Source: Archangiaceae bacterium
GTDB lineage: Bacteria > Myxococcota > Myxococcia > Myxococcales > Myxococcaceae
Reading direction: 5' to 3'
DNA length: 64,000 nt
NCBI GenBank assembly: GCA_016879935.1
Contig: JAACJQ010000056.1
Location: 31,830-95,829, forward strand
Below are positions 8,373 through 16,510 of this stretch, one piece after another. A program made the position numbers and the translations under genes. The notes beneath the pieces were generated by a model. The model did no database searches. It was not told where the DNA came from and worked only from the letters and a program-made list of their open reading frames with translations. How positions within the stretch are numbered: the stretch's first letter is position 1; each line of letters begins with the position of its first letter.

Positions 8373-10042
8373 CCGGGCCAGCCATCACGTCGTCGCCGTT
8401 TGCGCTGCGCCAGTGGTCCATCGAGCACGAGGTTCGGCCGCACCTCGCGAAGGTCTTCGAGAAGAAGCCCGAGATACAGTCCGTCCTGATGTGCGTCGGG
8501 CAGTACTGGGCCGACGAAGCCGACGACGCCGTGCACTCGCACCTCGTCTTCTCGTCTCGCCCGACGCCTCGCTGGCCGCACGAGTGCGAAGACACCTATC
8601 TCGAGACCCGCGGCGACGGTGACCTCTGCTCGTCGTGCGCGTGGGGCTCGGACGAAGAGCTCGAGTTCACCTGGCTGTCGTGGGACTCCAACGGCTCCGC
8701 GATTCGCGCGTGGCAGGCGCTCTGCATCGAAGGTGCGTCGCAAGAGGAGTCACCGAACGACTCCTACACGCCCGTGTTGCTCGCCCGCCGCACCGAGGAC
8801 GGCTTTTCGCTCGACGTCGTCGGGCCCGTGATGCGGCCCTGGCTCGATCTGCCGCAGACCGCGTACCCCGAGTGGTTCGAGCGGCAGGGCACGAAGGCCA
8901 CCGAGGTGCACCTCGAGGCGCGAGACGCCGCAGAGCTTCCCTTTCGTGAGGCCATCGCCCAGGCGCCGTTCGACGACGGGCCTCGGCTGGTGTTCGCCGA
9001 TTGGCTGCAGCAACGGCAGGACCCACTGGGAGAGTTCATCTCGTTGTCGCTCTCGAAGCAGCGCACCGACGAGGTCGAGCGCCGTCGCCAGGAGTTGCTG
9101 GCCAGGCACACCGAGGCGTGGCTGGGGCCGTTGGTTCGGGTCGTCGCGCCGGGCTCGGCCGATTTCTCGCGTGGGTTGCTCACCTCGGCGTCGGTGCACT
9201 TCGACGCGTCGACGCGCGAACTCGCGAACGACTCGCTCTTCTCGACGGTCGAGACGTTGCGCTTCGGCGCGACGAGTGAGGTCGTCTTCTCGCCGACGAT
9301 GACCGCGCTGAAGTCGGTCGCCGGCGTTCGGTCGTTCGAGTCGCTGCCCGCGTCGGTCGAAGAGGTCGCGTGCTCCCTCGAGGCCGTGCGGCGTGGCGTG
9401 CCTGCACGTGTTCGCCGGCTCACCATCGTCTGCGGTGCCGACCAGGACGAAGGGCAGGCCATCGAAGCCGCAAGGTCGGTGCGCACCGTGGAGCGGCTCA
9501 GCATCGCGCGTGGCTCGTTCGAGACGAACGCGCAGGTCGAGCTGCGAGACGGCATGGGCCTCGACCTCGGTGGGTGGAGCCCGGCGCAGATGCCGACGGG
9601 CTGGTGGCTCCACGTTCCCCGCGAAGGCGCTGCGACGCTCGAGCTGCGCGGCCTGTCGTCGTCGTCGTCGAGCACGAGCTTCCGCGACCATCTGCTCGCG
9701 CAGGTGCTCGAGCGCGGTGGTGTCTCGGCGCTGCGGCTGCGGCCGAATGACCTGTGGAAGCCCTCGCGCGCCGACGTCGAAGGGCTCGAGGCCCGCACGA
9801 AGCTGCCGGTCGAGGTCGAGGCGGCCGCTCCCATCGACGACGTGCCACCACTGCCTCCACCGAAACGAGAGGCGCCCGCGCCGATGCCGGTGCGGGTCGA
9901 CCCGGTGACGCGCTCCGTTCACCTCGAGGTGGTCGACTCCGCGCCAATCACGGCCGCCAGTCGACTCCCGAGGTTTCCGCTCTTCGTGCTCATCGTCGGC
10001 GTGCTGGGCCTCATCGCGCGCGCGTGCGCCGCAGGGCCGTGA
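8369..10042 (+). CDS. TIGR02996 repeat-companion domain protein with C-terminal membrane anchor
   Basis: This 557-residue protein has an unassigned N-terminal region (1-185) with several Cys and Trp residues. The TIGR02996 motif is at about 190-225 (FREAIAQAPFDDGPRLVFAD followed by WLQQRQDPLGEFISLSL). A Leu-rich-repeat-like region follows, then a Pro-rich linker (PPLPPPKREAPAPMPV) and one hydrophobic C-terminal helix at about 538-552. TIGR02996 domains accompany repeat regions in large bacterial proteins, especially in Myxococcota and Planctomycetes, and have no known activity. It is coupled to the isomerase-like gene by ATGA. The tail suggests it is held at the membrane facing the cytoplasm. 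Confidence 0.8.
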   Translation: MTGPAITSSPFALRQWSIEHEVRPHLAKVFEKKPEIQSVLMCVGQYWADEADDAVHSHLVFSSRPTPRWPHECEDTYLETRGDGDLCSSCAWGSDEELEFTWLSWDSNGSAIRAWQALCIEGASQEESPNDSYTPVLLARRTEDGFSLDVVGPVMRPWLDLPQTAYPEWFERQGTKATEVHLEARDAAELPFREAIAQAPFDDGPRLVFADWLQQRQDPLGEFISLSLSKQRTDEVERRRQELLARHTEAWLGPLVRVVAPGSADFSRGLLTSASVHFDASTRELANDSLFSTVETLRFGATSEVVFSPTMTALKSVAGVRSFESLPASVEEVACSLEAVRRGVPARVRRLTIVCGADQDEGQAIEAARSVRTVERLSIARGSFETNAQVELRDGMGLDLGGWSPAQMPTGWWLHVPREGAATLELRGLSSSSSSTSFRDHLLAQVLERGGVSALRLRPNDLWKPSRADVEGLEARTKLPVEVEAAAPIDDVPPLPPPKREAPAPMPVRVDPVTRSVHLEVVDSAPITAASRLPRFPLFVLIVGVLGLIARACAAGP

Positions 10043-10241
10043 CGAGCGCATTCGCATTCCGCAGCTCGTCGTCGACGTGCCGGCCCTGAGCGCACGACGG
10101 CTGCGCGGTCGATCGTTCGCGTCGGCGTGCTCGCGTCCGTTGCCGTGACGAGAGGCGCGTTCGTGGGCGCCCTCGGCCCGCTGGCGAACGCTCGCGTCAT
10201 CGGCGTTCAGCGGCGTTCGTGCGAGCAGTCTGGGTCAGACC

Positions 10242-10820
10242 TCAACGACGGGCGGCCGCGCGATCCATGGTGCGCTTCATCCACGTGATGGCCGCCGAGC
10301 GCTGCGGGCCCTTCACGAGGAACGCGGGAATGCTGCCGCCCGGGTCAGAGAACGACGTGTAGACGACGCGCACGCCGCCAGTCGGCAACGCCTCGAAGTG
10401 CCACGAGCCCCAGAGCTTGGTGAGACGCACGAAGGTGCTGCGCACGGGCGCGGCAGGGTCGCTCGTCGCGCGGTACCGCATCGTGCAGGTCGTCGGCGTG
10501 CGGTCGACCGTCTGGTGCAGCACGTAGTCGCGCTGGCTCACGACCGCGGGCGCGATCTCCTCCCACGTCACGCGAACGCCGCCGTCCTCCGAGAGCACCT
10601 TGCGTGACTTGAGATCGGGCTCGGTCGGGTCGTACGAGCCGTCGCCCCAGACCTCGTCGCAGAGCGCCTCGAGCGTGGCCTTCGTCGTCGTCGCGGTCAG
10701 CCGCAGCTCGAAGAAAGAAGAGCCCACGACCTCGCGCTTCTCGAGCGTGAGGCCGTCGACCGTTCCGTCGGCGACGAACGTCGGCTCCGCTGCCAGCACG
10801 AGCAGCACCACCGTCACCAT
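10242..10820 (-). CDS. START/SRPBCC-fold secreted protein
   Basis: The 192-residue protein has a short signal peptide (MVTVVLLVLAAEP). Its body reads as a START-type lipid-binding domain, with LTLEKREVVGSSFFELR, ERP-like DYVLHQTVDRTP and a C-terminal long helix GPQRSAAITWMKRTM. Such exported START proteins probably carry a hydrophobic ligand in the periplasm. It is the last gene of a three-gene minus-strand group; its ATG overlaps the stop of the upstream membrane gene by 7 bases. Confidence 0.75.
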   Translation of the reverse strand: MVTVVLLVLAAEPTFVADGTVDGLTLEKREVVGSSFFELRLTATTTKATLEALCDEVWGDGSYDPTEPDLKSRKVLSEDGGVRVTWEEIAPAVVSQRDYVLHQTVDRTPTTCTMRYRATSDPAAPVRSTFVRLTKLWGSWHFEALPTGGVRVVYTSFSDPGGSIPAFLVKGPQRSAAITWMKRTMDRAAARR

Positions 10821-11497
10821 GCCGCGCCCACCGCGACCCCCGTGAGGTGCGGCCCCACGAGCGGGGTCACCGAGAGGGGAGGAGGCCGCGCCAGCGCGCG
10901 AAGGTTGTGCGGCGTCGTCAGCACCATCGCCTCACCGATGATGATGCCGATGCCCACGTTCCACGCGGCGCTCTCCCAGTGCTGCCAGCCGAGGCCGAGC
11001 ACGAGGCCGGTCGCGACGTTGAACAGCACGTTACCAGCGTGCATCACCCACGAGACGCAGAAGTCTTCGTCCTTCGCGTCGTTCTCGAGCAGGCGCTCGG
11101 CTTCGGCGAGACCCTCGGGCGTGTCGGGCAGCTCTCTGACTTTCGGTGCGTGCACGATGACGTCGAGCGGCAGCAGCAACTCGAAGATGGCGCCAAAGCC
11201 GCTCGAGATGGCGCCGACGATGAAGTCGATGCGATCGGCTGGCTTGTCGAGGAAGGGAATCGCGATGGCCTGCGCGAGCGTGCCGGCGATGTAGGCGCCG
11301 CCCCAGCTCCAGCGCCAGACGTTGGCGCGCACGGCCTCGTCGGTCTCGAGCGACTTGATCAACGAGAGCCGCGCGGAGTCGACACCATCGAGCCCCGGCG
11401 CAGGCGCCGCGAGCAACGAGCTGAGCACCGCCGCGAGGAGCACGAGCCAAACGCTATGGTCAAAACTCGCCCAGCACCATGAACCCCTGTGCGTCAT
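10814..11497 (-). CDS. Membrane protein, unknown function
   Basis: Up to 227 residues with hydrophobic segments near the N-terminus (VLLAAVLSSLLAAPAPG), in the middle (YIAGTLAQAIAIPFL, FIVGAISSGFGAIFELLLPL) and near the C-terminus (VLFNVATGLVLGLGW, VGIGIIIGEAMVL). I do not recognise the family. The ATG at 11497 overlaps the upstream gene by 38 bases; a GTG at 11443 gives a 209-residue product starting right at the first hydrophobic segment but without positive charge. Neither has a good ribosome site, so the start is uncertain. It is coupled to both neighbours by overlaps. Confidence 0.65.
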   Translation of the reverse strand: MTHRGSWCWASFDHSVWLVLLAAVLSSLLAAPAPGLDGVDSARLSLIKSLETDEAVRANVWRWSWGGAYIAGTLAQAIAIPFLDKPADRIDFIVGAISSGFGAIFELLLPLDVIVHAPKVRELPDTPEGLAEAERLLENDAKDEDFCVSWVMHAGNVLFNVATGLVLGLGWQHWESAAWNVGIGIIIGEAMVLTTPHNLRALARPPPLSVTPLVGPHLTGVAVGAAW

Positions 11498-11876
11498 GGG
11501 TCACGAATGGGGCGAACGAGACGGTGCGCCTTCGCGCGAGCAGCAACATCACGGTGCCGGTGATGGTCGTCGCGATGCCGACCAGCAGCACGCCGAACGA
11601 CACGCGCTGAAGTGACGTCGCCGCCTGCGCCTCTTCGAGCAGACCGCGCACCTTGAGCGAGCCATCGGGGTTCAGATGCAGCGCCGCGCCGGAGCGGCCG
11701 ACGAAGAGAAAGACGGCTCCGCAGGCGGTGATGGCGCCGCCGACCCCGATGACGTTGAGGGCGACCCGCTTCTTGTCGCCGAACTCCGAGAAGGGGTGCT
11801 CGACCTCGTCGGCTCGGGCGAGTGACGGGGTGATCAGCGAAATGAGCAGGGCGAGGGCGGCCGTTTTCTTGATCAC
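11460..11876 (-). CDS. Small exported membrane protein, unknown function
   Basis: The 138-residue protein has a clear signal peptide (MIKKTAALALLISLITPSLARA) and two further hydrophobic helices at about 42-64 and 95-120, the latter followed by an RRR stop-transfer motif. The short outside loop reads NPDGSLKVRGLLEEAQ. No family is recognised. It is first of the three-gene group leading to the START-fold protein, which suggests an envelope role. Confidence 0.7.
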   Translation of the reverse strand: MIKKTAALALLISLITPSLARADEVEHPFSEFGDKKRVALNVIGVGGAITACGAVFLFVGRSGAALHLNPDGSLKVRGLLEEAQAATSLQRVSFGVLLVGIATTITGTVMLLLARRRTVSFAPFVTHDAQGFMVLGEF

Positions 11877-11948
11877 GGCTCTACCTCGCGTCTGATCAGT
11901 CGCGACAACGCTGTTTCACCCTGAAGCACCACTCGAACGGAGCACACC

Positions 11949-12149
11949 ATGTCGACGACCACGATGGCCACTGACTCGAAGCGCACCTGGGACGGAGCCG
12001 ATCGCCGCTCGGGAGCGACGCCCCAGGCTCCGCTCTTCGGTGAGCTGTTGGTCGAGAGCAGCTGGCGCCCGGCTGACGTGGTGCCCGCCGCGAGCGAGGG
12101 CTGGCTGCGCGCGTTCGGCTACGTGAAAGATCGCCGCACCACGAAGTGA
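11949..12149 (+). CDS. Small hypothetical protein
   Basis: A 66-residue hydrophilic protein (TWDGADRRSG in the first half, AFGYVKDRRTTK at the end). Support is modest: ATG with GGAG 6 bases upstream, typical high-GC third positions, and no competing frame in the gap between two minus-strand genes. No motif or family is recognised. Confidence 0.5.
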   Translation: MSTTTMATDSKRTWDGADRRSGATPQAPLFGELLVESSWRPADVVPAASEGWLRAFGYVKDRRTTK

Positions 12150-12259
12150 GCCCGTGAGACGAAGACGGAGCTCGCCTGATGAGCGGTGGCTCCATCGATT
12201 CTGCCGATCCACAGCCACGGCGAATGTGGCGAGCAAAGACGAGAGTCGAACTGGGGAAG

Positions 12260-12793
12260 TCAGTGAACGAGCTTGTCGAGCTCCGTGAACAGTTCGGCCA
12301 CCTTCTCTTTCGACAGCCGGCCCTGCGCCTTCCACACGGCGCGGCCGGAGCCGTCGAGCACCAATACCGTCGATGACTTCGGAGGCAGGTTCCACGGCGT
12401 TGTCGCCAGGCTGCCCTTGAAGTCGAGGTACACCGGCAGGTGCACCTTCTTCTCGACGTCACGCACCGCCGCGAGCACGAAGTTCCTCGCTGGAAACCAG
12501 TCGTAGGCCGCCACGTTCGCGACCGCGACCACCGACACCTGATCCAACATGTGCTCGGTCTTGCCCTTCTCGTAGAGGGCGTCTTTGACGTGCTGATTGA
12601 GCGCCGTGGAGTCCCGGTCTTCGTAGAAAAGGACCGTCGGCTTCGCCCAGAGCGCACTCAGCCTCGTCGTGGAACCGCTTGATGTCTCAACGGTTGCATC
12701 CAAGGTGACACCTCCGTCAGCGGGGTTCGTATGGGCCTGGGTCGCCGCCAACGCGACGACGAAGGCCACTGTCCGGGTTGCGCGAAGCAACAT
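12260..12793 (-). CDS. Exported thioredoxin-fold protein, YtfJ-like
   Basis: The 177-residue protein has a signal peptide (AFVVALAATQAHT) and a thioredoxin-like domain without the CxxC pair: KPTVLFYEDRDSTALNQ, VVAVANVAAYDWFPARNFV, then PPKSSTVLVLDGSGRAVWKAQG. The layout resembles E. coli YtfJ-type periplasmic proteins, whose role is unclear. Lack of CxxC argues against disulfide exchange. It is divergent from crtE across an 86-bp gap. The first 11-bp repeat of the CarH-type operator reaches its start codon, so light may affect it as well. Confidence 0.75.
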   Translation of the reverse strand: MLLRATRTVAFVVALAATQAHTNPADGGVTLDATVETSSGSTTRLSALWAKPTVLFYEDRDSTALNQHVKDALYEKGKTEHMLDQVSVVAVANVAAYDWFPARNFVLAAVRDVEKKVHLPVYLDFKGSLATTPWNLPPKSSTVLVLDGSGRAVWKAQGRLSKEKVAELFTELDKLVH

Positions 12794-12824
12794 TGGACAT
12801 CATCTATACAGAGCTTGTACAAAC
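12792..12824 (+). promoter_or_regulatory. Predicted CarH operator: three 11-bp direct repeats upstream of crtE
   Basis: Three adjacent 11-bp units lie at 12792-12802 (ATTGGACATCA), 12803-12813 (TCTATACAGAG) and 12814-12824 (CTTGTACAAAC). Units two and three fit nnTnTACAnnn fully, and unit one differs at one position. As I recall, three tandem 11-bp repeats of this consensus covering the -35 region are the described site of tetrameric, B12-bound CarH in Thermus. A possible -35 (TTGGAC, 12793-12798) lies in unit one, with a poor -10 candidate (TGTACA, 12816-12821) 17 bases on. The operon ends in a CarH-type gene, so autorepression in the dark and release in light is predicted. Confidence 0.7.
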
Positions 12825-12879
12825 CCTGCAACGCGATCCCGGCTCCCGCATCCAACCGGTTCGTGGAGGAACACATCGA

Positions 12880-13950
12880 ATGACGAGCATTCCGATCTCA
12901 GCCGTGCCCATGGGTGCCGAAGCGGCGCTGGCCTCGTTTCAGCTCGAGCTGGAGCACGCGCTCGCCGACCTGCTCGTGATGCCCGACGAAGCGGCGATGG
13001 ATCCCCGGTGGTCGCGGGCGATGGTCGAGCTACGCGCGTACACGCTCCGGCCCGCGAAGCGCGTACGGCCGACGTTGCTGCTGGCGGGCTGGGCGATGGC
13101 GTCGGGCGAGCTGACGCGCGGCGTGCCCGAAGGCGTGAAGCAGTTCGCTGCGGGCCTCGAGCTGCTCCACACCTTCATGCTCATTCACGACGACGTGGCC
13201 GACCGCGCGGCGACGCGGCGTGGCGGGCCGTCGCTGCACCGGGCGCTCTCGAGCGGCAAGGCGGGCGAAGATCTCGCGGTCGTCGTCGGCGACCACGTCT
13301 ACTCGCGCGCCGTCGAGGTGATGCTGACCTCGGGCATGCCGCACGCCGCCGAGGCCACGCGGTACATGATGGCCATCTGCCGGCACACCGCCGTCGGCCA
13401 GTACCTCGACATCGATCTCGCCCGCACCCCGCTGCAGGACGTGACCATCTTCCAGACGCTCAAGGTCGCGAACCTCAAGACGGCGCGGTACGGCTTCGTG
13501 GCTCCGCTCGTCGCGGGTGCGATGCTCGGCGGCGCCGACAAGGCGTTGCTCGAGCAGCTCGAGCGCGTGGGGCGTCAGGTCGGCCTCGCGTTTCAGCTGC
13601 GCGACGATCTCATCGGCCTGTTCGGTGACGACAGCGTCGCCGGCAAAGATGGCGGTGGCGACTTCGTCGAGGGCAAGCGCACCTTCCCCGTGGTCGCCGC
13701 GTGGACGCGTGCTGACTCGGCTGGCCGCGCGAAGCTCGAGCAGCTGTGGGCGTCCGACGTGAAGGACGAGAAGGCGCTCCAGTCGGCCCGCAGCGAGATC
13801 GACGCGTGGGGCGGCCGTGAAGCGACGCAGCGGGTGATCGAGCGCATGACGCGCAGCGCCCGCAAGACGCTCGAGCTGCTCCCCTCCGGAGCCGGAGCCC
13901 GCATGGTGCTCGACGGCCTCATTGCGCGAATGGTGCGGAGAGCCCGATGA
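12880..13950 (+). CDS. crtE: Geranylgeranyl diphosphate synthase
   Basis: The 356-residue trans-prenyltransferase condenses isopentenyl diphosphate with allylic diphosphates to make the C20 precursor of carotenoids. The first Asp-rich motif is DDVAD at 104-108 followed by RRGGPS. The second region reads FQLRDDLIGLFGDD, with DD kept but the usual DDxxD third Asp altered, as in some related myxobacterial enzymes. The ATG at 12880 has a strong GGAGGA site 9 bases upstream, whereas an in-frame TTG at 12778 would cross the operator. It is first in the crt operon and its stop overlaps crtI as ATGA. Confidence 0.93.
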   Translation: MTSIPISAVPMGAEAALASFQLELEHALADLLVMPDEAAMDPRWSRAMVELRAYTLRPAKRVRPTLLLAGWAMASGELTRGVPEGVKQFAAGLELLHTFMLIHDDVADRAATRRGGPSLHRALSSGKAGEDLAVVVGDHVYSRAVEVMLTSGMPHAAEATRYMMAICRHTAVGQYLDIDLARTPLQDVTIFQTLKVANLKTARYGFVAPLVAGAMLGGADKALLEQLERVGRQVGLAFQLRDDLIGLFGDDSVAGKDGGGDFVEGKRTFPVVAAWTRADSAGRAKLEQLWASDVKDEKALQSARSEIDAWGGREATQRVIERMTRSARKTLELLPSGAGARMVLDGLIARMVRRAR

Positions 13951-15500
13951 GCCGCGCCATCGTCATCGGTGCAGGCGTCGGTGGCCTCACGGCGGCGATG
14001 AAGCTCGCCCACCAGGGCTGGCAGGTCGACTTGTACGAGAAGCAGTCGGTGCCGGGTGGCCGCTGTGGACGCATCGAGGCGAACGGGTTCACCTTCGACC
14101 TCGGCCCCACCATCATGCTCATGCCCTTCGTCTTCGAGCAGACGTTCGCGTCGGTGGGCAGACGCCTGTCGGACTACCTCACACTCGTTCGCTGCGACCC
14201 GAACTACAAGGTCACCTTCCGCGACGACTCGAGCATCACGCTCACCAGCGAGCTGACGAAGATGCGTGACGAGCTCGAGCGCCTCGAGCCCGGCAGCTTC
14301 GAGAACTACCTGCGCTTCCTCGCGAAGGGCCGCGACCGCCACGACACCTCGATGGAGCGCTTCGTCGGCAAACACTTCGACTCACTCGCGCAGTTCCTCG
14401 CGCCGTCGAACCTGCCGCACGCGCTGCGCATCGGCGCTCACCAGAAGCTGTACTCGCAGGTCTCGAAGTCGTTCCGCGACGAGCGGCTGCGCCAGACGAT
14501 GTCGTTCCAGACGATGTACCTGGGCGTGTCTCCGTACGAGGCGCCAGCGGTGTTCTCGCTGCTGCCGTACACCGAACTCGCCGTCGGCATCTGGTACCCG
14601 CTCGGCGGCATGGGCGCGATCCCTCGTGCGCTCGAGAAGGTGTGCCACGAGCTGGGCGTCTCCACGCACTACAACCGCTCGGTCACGCGCATCGTGATGG
14701 AGGGCCGTGTCGCGAAGGGCGTCGAGTTCGCCGACGGAACGGTGGAGCGTGCCGACGTCGTCATCTGCAACGCCGACTTCCCCTGGGCGCAGAAGCACCT
14801 CGTGCCCGCCGAGGTCTCGGCGACGAAGGCGCTCGAGAAGAAGCGGTACACCTCGTCGGGCTACATGCTGTACCTCGGCCTGAAGCGCCGCGAAGAGAAG
14901 CTGCTGCACCACAACGTCTTCTTCGGCCGCGACTTCGAGGGCAGCTTCGCGAGCATCTTCGAGAAGCTCGAGGTGCCCGATGACCCGTCGTTCTACGTGA
15001 ATGCGCCGGCGCACACCGACCCGACGATGGCGCCAGAAGGCAAAGACGCGCTCTACGTGCTCGTGCCCGTGCCGCACCGCGCTCAGCACCTCGACTGGAA
15101 GGTCGAAGGCCCGAAGGTTCGCGCGAAGGTGTTCGCCCGCCTGAAGGAGCTCGGAATCGACCTCGAGCCCGACATCGAGGTCGAGCGCGTCATCACGCCC
15201 GACGACTGGGAGCGTGAGCTCAACCTCGAGCGCGGCTCGAACTTCGGGCTCGCGCAGAACATGTTCCAGATTGGTCCCTTCCGTCCGAAGGTCTGGGACG
15301 ACCAGGTGCAGAACCTCTTCTATTGCGGCGCGTCGGTGCAGCCCGGCACGGGCGTTCCGACGGTGATGATCTCGGCCGACCTCTGCGTGAAGGCCATCGA
15401 GCAGCACGCGACGATGAAGCCCAACGTTCGGTCGATGGGCGCGACGGCCCAGTCCTCCATCGAAGGCCCGCGGCTCGCGGCTCGAGAGGCGCTCTCGTGA
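13947..15500 (+). CDS. crtI: Phytoene desaturase (CrtI family)
   Basis: The 517-residue FAD enzyme has an N-terminal dinucleotide motif (IGAGVGGLTAA, from about residue 7), the CrtI signature GGRCGRIEANGFTFDLGPT, and the C-terminal FAD motif FYCGASVQPGTGVPTVMISA. It introduces double bases into phytoene towards lycopene or neurosporene. In M. xanthus two such enzymes act together, and the gene at this operon position corresponds to CrtIb. No second full phytoene desaturase lies in this window except the CrtD-like gene two places on, so the final number of desaturations cannot be fixed from sequence. Both ends overlap neighbours (ATGA, GTGA). Confidence 0.93.
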   Translation: MSRAIVIGAGVGGLTAAMKLAHQGWQVDLYEKQSVPGGRCGRIEANGFTFDLGPTIMLMPFVFEQTFASVGRRLSDYLTLVRCDPNYKVTFRDDSSITLTSELTKMRDELERLEPGSFENYLRFLAKGRDRHDTSMERFVGKHFDSLAQFLAPSNLPHALRIGAHQKLYSQVSKSFRDERLRQTMSFQTMYLGVSPYEAPAVFSLLPYTELAVGIWYPLGGMGAIPRALEKVCHELGVSTHYNRSVTRIVMEGRVAKGVEFADGTVERADVVICNADFPWAQKHLVPAEVSATKALEKKRYTSSGYMLYLGLKRREEKLLHHNVFFGRDFEGSFASIFEKLEVPDDPSFYVNAPAHTDPTMAPEGKDALYVLVPVPHRAQHLDWKVEGPKVRAKVFARLKELGIDLEPDIEVERVITPDDWERELNLERGSNFGLAQNMFQIGPFRPKVWDDQVQNLFYCGASVQPGTGVPTVMISADLCVKAIEQHATMKPNVRSMGATAQSSIEGPRLAAREALS

Positions 15501-16510
15501 CGAACGCGCTCGCGCTCCAGGCGTCGTCGGGTTCGTCGCTCGTCGCCGAGGGGTACGAGCGCGCGAAGGCGCTCACGAAGCACCACGCGAAGTCGTTCTT
15601 CTTCTCGAGCGTGGCGATGTTCGGTGCGCGTCGGCGTGGTGCGTTCGCGCTCTACGCGTTCTGCCGCCGCCTCGATGACCTCGTCGATGGTGACAACGCC
15701 GGTGATGGAACGGTGTCGGCTCCGGTCGCGCTGCCCTCACAGTTGTCGGAGCGCCTGGCCCTCGCCCGCGCGGCCGTCTCGTCGCTGTACGGAACCGAGT
15801 CGGGCGCGGTGTGGCGCGACCTGCCGTGGCACGAGTCGGAGGTCGCTGCGTTTCGCGACACGGTGCTTCGCTACGGCATTCCCGAGCGCCCGTTTCAGGA
15901 ACTCATCTCGGGCATGGAGATGGACCTCACGAAGTCTCGCTACGCGAACTTCGACGAGCTGCACCTCTACTGCTACCGGGTCGCGGGCGTCGTCGGCGAG
16001 ATGATGACGCCGGTGCTGGGCCACGCGAACGACCGTTGCCTGCCGTACGCGGCCGACCTCGGCGTCGCGATGCAGCTGACGAACATTCTCCGTGACGTGA
16101 AGGAAGACCTCGGCCGCGGCCGCATCTACCTCGCCTCGAACGAGCTCTCGGCCTTCGGCATCAGTGAGCACGATCTGCTCCGCTGGTCGCGCGGTGACGA
16201 GAAGCCCTCGCTCGCGTGGACGCACTTCATGCAGTTCCAGATTTCGCGCGCGCGGGCGTACCAGCAGCGCTCGTCGTTCGGCGTGCCCGACCTCCGCGGC
16301 TTCGGCAGCCAGCGTGTGGTTCGCCTCATGGGCACGGTCTACGGCGGCATTCTCGAGATCATCGAGCAGCAGCAGTACGACGTGTTCTCGAAGCGCGCGC
16401 ACGTGCCGCTGAGTGGAAAGCTCGCCCGGGCGTTTTCGGTGCTGCTCACTCCGAACCCGACCGCGATCGGTCCGGCGACGCCCATTCCCCAGCTCGAGGC
16501 GGCCAGGTGA
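15497..16510 (+). CDS. crtB: Phytoene synthase
   Basis: The 337-residue squalene/phytoene synthase family enzyme joins two geranylgeranyl diphosphates head to head. Both Mg-binding motifs are visible: DDLVD in YAFCRRLDDLVDGDN and the second in QLTNILRDVKEDLGRGR. The N-terminal KHHAKSFFFSS and the GVVGEMM segment are also typical. The GTG at 15497 overlaps the stop of crtI as GTGA; a longer frame upstream would lie inside crtI. Length is close to the family norm. Confidence 0.93.
   Translation: MTNALALQASSGSSLVAEGYERAKALTKHHAKSFFFSSVAMFGARRRGAFALYAFCRRLDDLVDGDNAGDGTVSAPVALPSQLSERLALARAAVSSLYGTESGAVWRDLPWHESEVAAFRDTVLRYGIPERPFQELISGMEMDLTKSRYANFDELHLYCYRVAGVVGEMMTPVLGHANDRCLPYAADLGVAMQLTNILRDVKEDLGRGRIYLASNELSAFGISEHDLLRWSRGDEKPSLAWTHFMQFQISRARAYQQRSSFGVPDLRGFGSQRVVRLMGTVYGGILEIIEQQQYDVFSKRAHVPLSGKLARAFSVLLTPNPTAIGPATPIPQLEAAR

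Noticed and set aside
10043..10241. Possible small gene in the gap between convergent genes
   Set aside because: Only an Ala/Arg-rich frame overlapping the 3' end of the upstream gene; no support.
12825..12835. A fourth CarH-type repeat downstream of the three
   Set aside because: The sequence at this phase keeps too few consensus positions (TGCAAC in place of TnTACA).
12778..12879. Longer crtE starting at TTG 12778
   Set aside because: It would read through the operator, has no ribosome site, and the ATG at 12880 has GGAGGA.
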